Translations under genes and position numbers: made by a program
Notes under the pieces: model-generated
Told to the model about the DNA's origin: nothing
Databases searched by the model: none
Seen by the model: only the letters and a program-made list of their open reading frames with translations
Part shown: piece after piece, positions 18,547-26,125 of the stretch
Numbering within the stretch: position 1 is the first letter of the stretch
Layout: each line of letters starts with the position of its first letter
Source of the DNA: Perkinsus olseni
Taxonomy: Eukaryota > Perkinsozoa > Perkinsida > Perkinsidae
Direction: 5' to 3'
DNA length: 26,125 nucleotides
Assembly (NCBI GenBank): GCA_013115135.1
Contig: JABANP010000632.1
Location: forward strand, 1 to 26,125

Positions 18547-21500
18547 ATGGCATCCCTACTCGTCGCTGCCCAGGGCCTCGTAGTAAAGTGTAGATCAATT
18601 TTCCGGTCGCACCGAACACTCATCCTTGTGTGCGGCATAGCCTCAGTCCTTGCATTGAAGGCTTTGAGGTTCCTAAGACGTACCAGGGTGGATCTCCATG
18701 CTCTCTTCGGCGGACCAAATCGGGTAAGTGGATACTATTGCTTTGATCGATCCGGGGGCCTATTTCATGGGACGTTTTTTCTTAGGATCCTAAGAGGTTA
18801 GGACGCGATTTTGGGCTTAAGCTCTTTCACAAGGCCCATTTCCTTACGTTAGGGTAGGACGTTAGGACACTAGGACTTTTAAAGTTAGGAATCCTCGATA
18901 AGGACGTTAGGATGGGTGGTTAGGTCGAAACTATTTCACAAGATACATTTCCTAAGGTTAGGACGCGTTTTTAAGGACGCGTCACTAAAGTACCTCCCGA
19001 GGTACTTTATGGAGCATCCTAACGTGGAAAGTGGTATTCGAGTCGCGAATTGCTCCGCTAGTAGCTCCCGGGTTCGAATCCTGCTGCTCTCCATTCTACA
19101 TCTTTTTTCGACTTAGCGAATTTTCGTGATGCTTCTTTTTTGACTTAGCGAATTTTCGTGGTGCTTCTTTTTTGACTTAGCGAATTTTCGTGGTGCTTCT
19201 TTTTTGACTTAGCGAATTTTCGTGATGCCTCAATAATCTTTCAATCAATAAAACTTTGATTTTGCGGCTTAGTTTCGCAAACATGCCATCGGGTGTCTCC
19301 AACTGACAGTTGGCAACTGTGCACATCGGCAAGAGTCTGAGCCGGAACCGGTGTTGGACTATAAACTCACACACACATGCCATCGGGAAGTTCCGATGTT
19401 GAAGTTGAGCCTCAACTTCAACATCGGAGAACTTATCAAAACCTCAACTGTTGAGGTCTTTACACACCTCTGTGACGTATTCTGACGGCACCGGGTGAGA
19501 ACGACGCGACAAGCTCATTGAGGATAAGATGTATATATTGACTATCAAAATTGTTCACAACATTTTGTTGTGATTTTTAAGAGATCAAAGATGGTCTAAC
19601 GGTAGTGGGTCAAGCGGACATCCGTGTGGGCGTGGGATCAATCCCTATTATGTTCATTTTCTCCGAAAATCGTGCTCAAAATGTCTTTTAAGGATGTCCT
19701 TATCCTCGGATGAGGACGTCTTTAAGTTTAGGATCCTAAGGTTAAGTGAGGACAACCTTGTGAAATGGCTTGCCCTTACTTGAGGATTCCTAAGGTTAGG
19801 ATCCTAAACTTAAAGACGTCCTTACTCAGGAAATCCTATGAAATAGGCCCCGGATTAATCATCACCAGCTAATTCGTCACTCGGATTTCTCGCAGTTCCT
19901 TCCATTCGTTGGCTTCATACCGAAGTCGCTGGATCACCTATTTCATGCTTTGGAGATCTATGCGGACACGTACGGTGACATATACCATATCAAGTGAGAG
20001 TCAGAGATTCTCTTCGGTTGCCCGACCGTCTGCGCGGCGCAGACTGCGCCACCGATGGGCGTGCACCAATGCGGGAACACTGAAGGTATAGCGCACTTTT
20101 CAGAACTCTCGGCATGGACGTGGTAGCTGTGTCCAAGCCTGAGCTGGTCCGTCAAGTTTTGAATGCGCGCCCGAAGACCTTCATCAAACCATTCAACAAG
20201 CACAAGATAATGCCAATCCCGGGTATGTTCAACACGGAGGGTGAAGAGTGGAAGCGGAACAGACGGTTGGGTGCCCCGGCCTTCAATGACAACAACTCGG
20301 ACGCCATGGTACCCGATATGTCGAAAGTTGCATTGAAGCTGGTAGGCTGCCAATCTCCGTCTTCCCTCCACCTCCGGATATTCAGGTACGTCAGTTGAAG
20401 TCCCTCAGCCAGAACGGCCGTATTGTTTGGCGTCCCATAGAATGGCTCCCCCTCTGTACCCTCGATGTCTTATGTGTAACCACCTTGGGGAACGACTATA
20501 ATTTTTTGAATCCTGATGGTGAGTGATGTTCCTTAGTAGAAACTTTCTACTAGAAACAGCTATGTGGTAGCACACTTCTCCTCGAGGGTATTTTATTCGC
20601 ACTGTCCGCAATTTCCGAGCTCGGTCATATTCATTATCACGTCAACTATACGCGGGTCCCATGATGTTGCGCACTATGCCTTCTGTGTATCAGCGCTTGC
20701 TTGATCATCGTCATCGTGATCGGGTCGACCCTGATAGCTCATACAGTGCTCCAGCAGGTGTCCCTCTTGGCCATCGCTCCGGAGAAGTACAACAGGCGAT
20801 AGCAGATGGTTTGGAAGGCTCGGGTTACGCCGTACAGCTCAGTTCCTTCCCCTGGATGACCCGCGATCGATTCCCTTGGAATCTCAATCCGATGATCAAA
20901 AAGGTGAGACTCGTCCCCGGTGAGCTCGTCAGTCAATAACCTGCTCCGTTGATCAGATGCACACCGGAGTGAAGCAGCTCAACAGAATTTGCGATGAGAT
21001 TATCAGCAGTCGACGCGCTGAGCAGCAAAGGGCAGAAGGACGGGTGGAGCGGCGCGACTTGCTCGACAAACTCATGCATCTTGACCCGGAGGACTTGAGG
21101 GGAAACCTCATCACGTGAGACATTGTCCCCTTTGGTGACTCGGCACATCTCATTTTCTGGTGCATGTTTGAATCATCGGCGAAGGTCTGAGCTACTAGTG
21201 ATGATTAGGAAGGCCTCGGTATGCACCCCTTGCCGTCAGGTTCTTGATCGCTGGTAGTGATACCACAGCTACGACGCTTTCGTGGTGCCTCTACTATCTG
21301 TCCCTCAACCCCCACATTCAAGCTAAGGCCAGGGCGGAGGTGGATGCCCTCAGACATGACCCCAAGACGATAGCGGACCTCAACCAGCTACCCTACGTTG
21401 AGTGCTGCATACTCGAGACACTCAGAGTGAGCCATCGTAAACTCATGTTGAGGTATTGTTGGTTTTTGTCAGTTGCAGCCCCCTGCTGTATTCCTCCTCA

Positions 21501-21942
21501 ATGAGTGTATCCGTGACACAGTCCTGGATGGAAAGAGGATCCCTTCCGGGACAGTCGTGGCGACACTCTTTCGTAAAGCGATGGTGGCGGAGTCCCAAGG
21601 CGGCAAAACTTTCAAGTACGTGATCAGCTTCCGTACTTGCTTCTTTGCAACCAATGTCTCCAACGCGCCGCATGTTTCAGGCCGCAACGTTGGCTTACTC
21701 ATGATGGCTCTGCTGTTGACCAGTCCCTTGTACGTGACCATCTCGCATTTGGTGGGGGCCCTCGTCAGTGTCCCGGGCAGAATATGGCCCTCAAGGAGGC
21801 CACGATAATACTGACTTTGATTCTGAGATATTTTGACGATATTAAATTCGCTCATTCACCCGCGAGTGTTCGTGGAGAGGTTTCCTTTATTTATGGACCT
21901 CAGAATCTTGAGCTACGAATGTGTCAACGAGCCATCCGGTAG
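18547..21942 (+). CDS. Cytochrome P450, nine exons, full length
   Basis: Exons 18547-18723, 19896-19993, 20104-20341, 20386-20518, 20587-20903, 20957-21114, 21240-21426, 21473-21615 and 21681-21942 join in consistent phase for 570 aa, a normal P450 size. N-terminal membrane anchor: TLILVCGIASVLALKAL. Then FLPFVGFIPKSLDHLF, ADTYGDIYHIK, RPKTFIKPFNKHKIMPIPG, GEEWKRNRRLGAPAF, TLGNDYNFL and RFPWNLNPMIKK. Catalytic motifs: helix I AGSDTT (378-383), ExxR as ETLR (433-436), PQRW (485-488) and the haem loop FGGGPRQCPG with Cys514. It is a monooxygenase, probably ER-anchored; substrate unknown. Exon 5 is the least certain part: it carries GPMMLRTMPSVYQRLLDHR but its middle is unlike the family. Intron 1 (1172 bp) hosts an inserted element; the others are 44-125 bp. 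CAG acceptor-like sites lie 24 and 11 nt before the ATG. Confidence 0.83.
19010..19092 (+). pseudogene. tRNA-like sequence inside the element
   Basis: A B-box (GGGTTCGAATCC) is followed by TGCTCTC, which can pair with the upstream TGGAGCA, as in a tRNA acceptor. The D and anticodon arms do not fold convincingly. It is probably a tRNA-derived (SINE-type) piece. Confidence 0.4.
19102..19233 (+). repeat. 32-bp tandem repeat, four units
   Basis: GACTTAGCG recurs at 19110, 19142, 19174 and 19206, an exact 32-bp period. Units read TTTTTTGACTTAGCGAATT followed by TTCGTGGTGCTTC, with G/A differences only in units 1 and 4. Confidence 0.93.
19392..19428. repeat. Perfect hairpin, 18-bp arms, single-base centre
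   Basis: 19392-19409 and 19411-19428 are exact reverse complements around one C. Two smaller odd-centred palindromes flank it: 19299-19313 (CCAACTG-A-CAGTTGG) and 19441-19457 (ACCTCAAC-T-GTTGAGGT). Confidence 0.9.
19589..19650 (+). pseudogene. Second tRNA-like sequence inside the element
   Basis: ATGGTCTAACGGTAGTGG matches a tRNA A-box region, Gly-like, and GGGATCAATCCC stands where the B-box should be, with T changed to A. No full cloverleaf forms. Likely a decayed tRNA-derived piece. Confidence 0.4.
19713..19822. repeat. Fold-back near the element's right end, 27-bp perfect arms
   Basis: Arms 19713-19739 and 19796-19822 are exact reverse complements (starting AGGACGTCTTTAAG) around a 56-nt spacer. 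The spacer itself holds further weak inverted similarity. It may be a separate small fold-back nested in the larger element. Confidence 0.88.
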
Positions 21943-22422
21943 CTTCAATTTTTTTCCTCACCATATCTTGATCACTCACACCTAGCACGTTCGTTTTTCC
22001 TAGCTAACAATACGATCGGTGTTGCCAGTGAATATGTGTTACCTCGCGTGTCCGATCAATCCAGTTTGCGTTTGAGCCGTGTGCACGGAAGCTACGCTCT
22101 TGGGCGGACAACAATTTTCTTGGACTAACGTGCCGGTCTCAATCACACCACGGTTGCCTGGCGTCCAGCCTGCAGACTCTAAATGCCCCGCTAGTGCTTC
22201 AGCTGGTCGTAACAGCCCGTTTCACTCGCTTGTCAACACTGCGAGTTGGCTTTCTAATGCCAGCAAGATTTCTGATTTGTCGACGACTCAATATAGACTT
22301 TTCGAGAGTTCAAGTATCTTGTTTCAGGCGGAACTCGCAGGAAGAGGCATCGAAGTTCCAACCCGAAGACCGATGGTGAGGTGAGCAAAGCCTAACTTCA
22401 ATCGATTTGGCTGAACACAGAG
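21943..22422 (+). repeat. Duplicated P450 downstream region, copy B
   Basis: Counterpart of 14796-15295. After it, 22423-22560 is unique to this copy and leads directly to tRNA-Phe. Confidence 0.6.
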
Positions 22423-22560
22423 CGGGCATACTGTTCAGAAGAGCAGCGAAAGGGCGATGTGAGGTTATTGCAGCTCCGCGGTGGCATACCGATACAAAGT
22501 GGTGCTAATCCGACTCGTACTTAGGCTGCGGTGTGAGCTACCATTCGGTTTTTCATTTAA

Positions 22561-22633
22561 GCCCAGATAGCTCAGTTGGGAGAGCGCCAGACTGAAGATC
22601 TGGAGGTCCACAGTTCGATCCTGGGTCTGGGCA
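22561..22633 (+). tRNA. tRNA-Phe (GAA), copy B
   Basis: Acceptor GCCCAGA pairs with TCTGGGC, the D-arm is GCTC-AGTTGGGA-GAGC, anticodon stem CCAGA/TCTGG with loop CTGAAGA gives GAA, and the T-arm CACAG-TTCGATC-CTGGG has one mismatch. Length 73 nt without CCA, no intron. Confidence 0.94.
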
Positions 22634-22881
22634 TATCCATTTGGCTATGGTAGCTCTACGTAGCTCATATTTCAGCCCCCACCCTGGCCCATAACGAATA
22701 TATGCCTGACTACAGAAGGCTGTCGACCAAGGCCATCGTGGCCGTAGAGTGGCGTCGAAAGACTTCCTGTGGGTCTTCTGACAAGTTTGGCCTACACCTC
22801 AATTGTGTCGATGGGACAGCAAAACCGATAGACAACCATAGTATCCCATCGCATCGAGCGTCCGGCCCACAACATTTTAGA

Positions 22882-22953
22882 GTCGCTATCGTCTAGTGGT
22901 TAGGACGTCACGTTGTGGCCGTGACAACCCCGGTTCAAATCCGGGTAGCGACT
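22882..22953 (+). tRNA. tRNA-His (GTG), copy B
   Basis: Identical in sequence to 17431-17502, with full acceptor pairing and GTG anticodon. It follows tRNA-Phe by 248 bp; that spacer is also strongly conserved between the copies (shared blocks such as GGCTATGGTAGCTCTACG). Confidence 0.95.
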
Positions 22954-23703
22954 TTTATCTGCTTGGGCGTTCTAGGCAAAATGGTCACCAGTGCCAACAA
23001 ACAGGTCTAAAATTCAACTTCCCCCAACCTCTGAAAACATTTCAGCAACACGGATAGAAGTACGTGATGTACTTGAATGCATCTTGTATTACAAGGGAAT
23101 AACTCATCACGCGCGAATGCGTCACTATAGTGCAGTCGAAGAAAAGGTGACGTATATCACCGGTCACATGCATCATGCTAATTTTTGATACAGCAATTGC
23201 CGTTATAGCGAAACAACTCCAGAGAGGATCCGATTATCGTATGTGGCAAGGCACAGACGGAACGTGCCCTCCCTGCTTGCGGATAAGTGCAGGTTAACGT
23301 CACCACGAGGGAACCCTTCGCTTGAACGATTAACCTCCAAGGTAAGACACCGTGGTTGACGCTTAATTTACTATCTGTAAAAGTTAGTAACTTACTAAAC
23401 TATCTCAACTATCTCAACTCAAAGACCCCCCTTTGTTTAGCTGCTATGCTTAAGCTCTTCCTAGATAGGAAGCCGAACGGATATGAAGACACTGGATTAC
23501 TAAACAACTCAGAATAATCAAGGATTGCGAGTAACTACTATAATAGATGATCTCTGTGTATGAGACAGTAACGACCGGGCCCGGACTCAGAGAAACTGAG
23601 CAACGGTTATGCCCGCCGCCAGAGCACGCTTTCAAGCAGGGGACTGACGGAGAGAAGAGAGAGAGAGTCTAACCGACCAACTTGTAGGAACTTATGATGA
23701 GGA
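22954..23703. other. Intergenic stretch between tRNA-His and ALAS
   Basis: No exon series, RNA gene or repeat that I can support. It is not homologous to the sequence after tRNA-His copy A, so the duplication ends at the tRNA. It should contain the 3' UTR of the minus-strand ALAS gene. Confidence 0.6.
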
Positions 23704-25230
23704 TTACTCGGTGACGTCGCCAACTGGGACATTTCTGGGCAACTCAAGGTCGTCCCAGATGCTGTCCAAAGCTGACACCAGCATGTCGAGATCCTTCTCA
23801 GAGTGCAGTGGTAGAGGCGTTATCCTAACACGCTCAGTGCCCCTCGGCACAGTAGGGTAGTTGATCGGCTGAAGGTATATGTTGTACTCTTCCAAAAGCT
23901 TATCGGTAACTTGCTTGACCTTAACAGGGTCCCTCACCAACACCGGGACGATGTGGCTTGTGCTGTTCATCGCCGGAAGACCCTTAGCCGCTAACTTGGC
24001 CTTCAGCTGCTTGGCACGCAACTGCTGCATTTCTCGCTCGACACCCGAGTGACGGAGGTAGCGAACTGATGCCAAAGCACCAGCGGCGACCACGGGAGGT
24101 ATCGCAGTGGTGAAAATGAAACCCGCGGCGTAGGAGCGGACGCAGTCGATGAAGTTGCTCGAAGCAGCCACGTAGCCACCAAAGACGCCATAGGCCTTCC
24201 CTAGAGTTCCAGATATAATATCGATCCGATCAGCAACGCCATCGCGTTCAGCGACACCAGCGCCATGGTCACCATACATACCAACGGCGTGGACTTCGTC
24301 GCAGAAGGTGAGGGCGTTGTACTTCTCGGCAAGATCGCAAATCTTTTTCATCGGAGCGATGGAGCCAGCCATAGAGTAGACGGACTCGAAAATGATCATT
24401 TTCGGTCTCTCAAGGGGATATGACTTGAGGATGGCCTCCAACTGGTCGAGGTTGTTGTTCTGGAAAATGACCTTCTCGCAGCCCGAGTGACGAATACCCT
24501 CGATCATGGAAGAGTGGTTACCGGAGTCGGAGATCATGACACAATCAGGCATGATCTTGCCCACGGCGGAGAGGGCGGCCTCGTTGGCGACGTAGCCGCT
24601 AGAGAACACCAAAGCCGACTCCTTCTCGTGATTCATCGCCAACTCGTGCTCGAGTTCGACATGGTACTTGGTCGTACCCGAGATGTTCCTAGTGCCACCA
24701 GCACCGGTACCGCTGGTATCAATAGCCTCGTGGCAGGCCTTCAGCACCACAGGATTCTGACCCATGCCAAGATAGTCGTTCGAACAGAAAACCATGACCT
24801 CCCTCGGGACCGTGGACTCGTCGTTTTGGCCGCGGAACGTCGCCCTCGGGAAGGTACCCACGTGCCTCTGCAGATTGGCGAAGTAGCGGTACCTCCCTTC
24901 GTTCTTCAACTTCTCGATGTTATACTCGAACTTAGTTTCATACATCTTGTCGGCGACTCTGGTAACAAGAGACCTCTTCACAGCGCCCTCGTCAAGATCG
25001 TTGTGGATCAGCACGGGCTTCTCGACAGCGGACATGACCGGACAGAAGTGGGCGAAACTCTCGACCGCGGCCTGGTCGGGGATCCCCTTCATTCTAGCAA
25101 CGAAGGGACACACCTCCTTCACTTCTGAGAGATTCACCATCAACGGCGAGGCGCGGGATGCTGCAGCCGCGGCGGCCTGACGAAGCCCGGCTGAGAAACG
25201 ACTGCAAGTTTGCTGACAGACGGCCGACAT
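23704..25230 (-). CDS. ALAS: 5-aminolevulinate synthase, mitochondrial
   Basis: A single uninterrupted frame of 508 codons from the ATG at 25230 to TAA. It condenses glycine and succinyl-CoA to 5-aminolevulinate, the first step of the C4 haem pathway, with PLP. The N-terminus ([18 protein letters not shown] then an Ala-rich run) is basic and lacks acidic residues, a typical mitochondrial presequence. CPF (41-43) and CPV (63-65) are CP dipeptides like the haem-regulatory motifs of animal ALAS. The core begins near 98 ([13 protein letters not shown]). Conserved sites: [13 protein letters not shown] (148-160), [13 protein letters not shown] (174-186), [12 protein letters not shown] (309-320) and the PLP lysine in SGTLGKAYG (Lys345). 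Glycine-rich and C-terminal parts are complete, length normal. Unlike every other intact gene here it has no intron. A CAG acceptor-like site lies 14 nt before the ATG. Confidence 0.97.
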   Translation of the reverse strand: MSAVCQQTCSRFSAGLRQAAAAAASRASPLMVNLSEVKEVCPFVARMKGIPDQAAVESFAHFCPVMSAVEKPVLIHNDLDEGAVKRSLVTRVADKMYETKFEYNIEKLKNEGRYRYFANLQRHVGTFPRATFRGQNDESTVPREVMVFCSNDYLGMGQNPVVLKACHEAIDTSGTGAGGTRNISGTTKYHVELEHELAMNHEKESALVFSSGYVANEAALSAVGKIMPDCVMISDSGNHSSMIEGIRHSGCEKVIFQNNNLDQLEAILKSYPLERPKMIIFESVYSMAGSIAPMKKICDLAEKYNALTFCDEVHAVGMYGDHGAGVAERDGVADRIDIISGTLGKAYGVFGGYVAASSNFIDCVRSYAAGFIFTTAIPPVVAAGALASVRYLRHSGVEREMQQLRAKQLKAKLAAKGLPAMNSTSHIVPVLVRDPVKVKQVTDKLLEEYNIYLQPINYPTVPRGTERVRITPLPLHSEKDLDMLVSALDSIWDDLELPRNVPVGDVTE

Positions 25231-25722
25231 GGATGAGGGAAAACCTGAAGAGGATAAATTTCAGTTCATAGAAAGGCCGTAGCCGTCTCTGAGCCTTCAG
25301 CCCCGAACGACCGACGAACTCCCGTTTCTTCCTCTGCGCTATAGCTGGCTAGCACGGCCCGGTGCAAAAAGCGCGCGCCCGAAAAGTAGCAGCAGAGGTA
25401 CTCATCCAAGACGACGATGATGAATGGGAGATTCTGAATGCGGAAATTATGAAGCCACTGGAGGCGCCCAGATTTCTGATGTCACGAGCGAGCACCCTTA
25501 CTCGGATACCGCCCGGGAGGCTAGAGAATCTTTTCTCGTCGAAGGGGACAGAGTATTGTGTCGGTCCGCAGCGGACGCCCGTACTAGAGAACTCAACTCG
25601 TTCGTCTGTAGTGACACCACAGCTGTCGACCATCATGCAAGCAACCTGGGTTCGAACCCCATCTCCTCCCGAGGGACGCCGTACCTGAGTCAGCACTCAG
25701 GCGACAAGATGCAGCAATCAGC
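25231..25722. other. Spacer between DRC4 and ALAS
   Basis: Holds the ALAS 5' region and DRC4 3' region. A B-box-like GGGTTCGAACCCC at 25648-25660 is followed by ATCTCCTCCC, much as in the tRNA-like piece at 19010-19092, but no A-box or cloverleaf is visible. An open plus-strand frame at 25362-25688 contains DDDDEWEIL but matches no family I know. Confidence 0.5.
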
Positions 25723-26125
25723 CTACTCCGCCAACTTGGCCTCGAAGGCCCTCACCAGCTCGGCATGTGCTTTCTGCAGCTTGCGCCGTTCCTGAGCCCA
25801 GCGGTCCTGACCGAGAGACCGAGGAAGTGAAGAACCCCTACCTCCTGCAACTCGGTGATGGTATCGCTCTTGGTTGCCATGATCGTTTCGAACTTCTTAG
25901 AGACGCCCTCGGCCGTCCCCGGACTTCCGCCGTTCGCCGACGTCATTACCTCTGACACTTGGGTGTCAGCAACTTCAATGGAATCCTAAAACCGCTCGAA
26001 ATTCCTCGAGGCTAGCCGGACTCGGGAGACCTGGATGTTCTCCAGTTTCCTCTCCAGTAACAAGTTCTTGAGCCCACTCTTCTGCTGCACGTCGTAGATC
26101 ATCTCCTGGAACTTGTCGGCAACCG
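25723..26125 (-). CDS. DRC4: Dynein regulatory complex subunit 4 (GAS8), C-terminal exons
   Basis: Three exons on the minus strand: 26125-26031 (runs off the window), 25985-25842 and 25806-25723, joined in phase 0 by introns of 45 and 35 bp. They encode VADKFQEMIYDVQQKSGLK, NLLLERKLENIQ, then KKFETIMATKSDTITELQ, then RRKLQKAHAELVRAFEAKL and stop. This is the C-terminal block of GAS8/DRC4 (IYDVQQKxGxKNLLLERKL ... KxDxIxxLQ ... KAHxxLxRxxEAKL). The protein is a coiled-coil part of the nexin-dynein regulatory complex linking outer doublets of motile cilia. Its presence implies a flagellated stage. The final segment is shorter than in animals, ending soon after EAKL. Confidence 0.87.

Larger units (their letters stand above)
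18751..19854. mobile_element. 1.1-kb terminal-inverted-repeat element in P450 intron 1
   Basis: The left end (18751-18768, TCCGGGGGCCTATTTCAT) and right end (19838-19854) are inverted repeats differing by one G. Inside, the arms keep looser inverted similarity: TTAGGATCCTAA, TTTCACAAGG and many TTAGGA motifs on the left, their complements on the right. The interior holds tRNA-like pieces, a 32-bp tandem repeat and hairpins, but no transposase. It fits a non-autonomous fold-back or MITE-type element. It lies wholly between the P450 donor at 18724 and acceptor ending at 19895. Confidence 0.65.

Noticed and set aside
17915..18619. 234-codon minus-strand ORF
   Set aside because: It crosses the hairpin cluster and lies antisense to P450 exon 1, with no domain-like pattern or splice context.
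18780..18970. Telomeric TTAGG-type repeats
   Set aside because: TTAGG motifs are irregularly spaced and part of the inverted arms of the element, not a tandem array.
20519..20586. Alternative acceptors for P450 exon 5
   Set aside because: Acceptors at TTAG, CTAG or AAACAG give stops in the required phase; only the CTCGAG acceptor ending at 20586 keeps the frame, so I used it with caution.
24487..25128. 213-codon plus-strand ORF
   Set aside because: Antisense shadow of the well-supported ALAS gene.
25277..25300. Spliced-leader-like sequence (CCGTAGCC)
   Set aside because: Only the first eight bases match the dinoflagellate-type leader, it lies antisense to ALAS, and no donor or Sm-type site follows.
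25598..25670. tRNA gene on the plus strand (GGGTTCGAACCCC)
   Set aside because: Only the T-arm is convincing; no A-box and no acceptor pairing. At most a tRNA-derived remnant.

Overview
The window looks like nuclear DNA of a protist, most likely a Perkinsus-like alveolate. This is an inference. It rests on many very short GT-AG introns (31-100 bp), spliceosomal genes on both strands, a mitochondrial-type 5-aminolevulinate synthase (C4 haem route), a motile-cilium gene (DRC4/GAS8), eukaryotic tRNAs with internal promoters, and CAG acceptor-like sites 11-24 nt before several start codons, as expected for spliced-leader trans-splicing. There is no operon structure, CRISPR array or bacterial gene layout. 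Most real genes are split into exons, so I rebuilt them by checking splice phase from exon to exon.

Left part (1-6600): a HAD-family hydrolase on the minus strand runs off the left edge, and a duplicated copy of its first exon lies upstream. Then follow a degenerate plus-strand gene start, a DUF3431-like protein, a possible helical exon, an unrecognised single-pass membrane protein made of three small exons, and a tail-anchored cytochrome b5. Perfect or near-perfect 19-bp hairpins lie between some of these genes.

Middle (6600-14140): a seven-exon F-box/LRR gene carries a 16-copy, 45-bp satellite inside its second intron. A three-exon membrane-anchored thioredoxin follows. After about 1.8 kb with no gene comes a decayed PIF1-type helicase relic flanked by odd-centred palindromes, then a 59-bp tandem repeat.

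Right part (14140-23000): an old segmental duplication. The unit is [cytochrome P450 - tRNA-Phe - tRNA-His]. Copy B (18547-22953) keeps a P450 gene whose nine exons join in phase (about 570 aa), with intact helix-I, ExxR and haem-Cys motifs, and two good tRNAs. Copy A (14143-17502) keeps only a broken 3' part of the P450. A 3'-truncated DDE transposase with an in-frame TGA separates that part from its tRNAs, and its tRNA-Phe has lost the 5' acceptor strand exactly where the foreign DNA ends. Intron 1 of P450 copy B contains a 1.1-kb element with terminal inverted repeats, tRNA-like pieces and a 32-bp tandem repeat.

Right end (23700-26125): an intronless 508-aa 5-aminolevulinate synthase with a mitochondrial presequence and CP motifs, and the C-terminal exons of DRC4/GAS8, both on the minus strand. 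The genes do not form one pathway, although ALAS makes the haem precursor that cytochrome b5 and the P450 would need.
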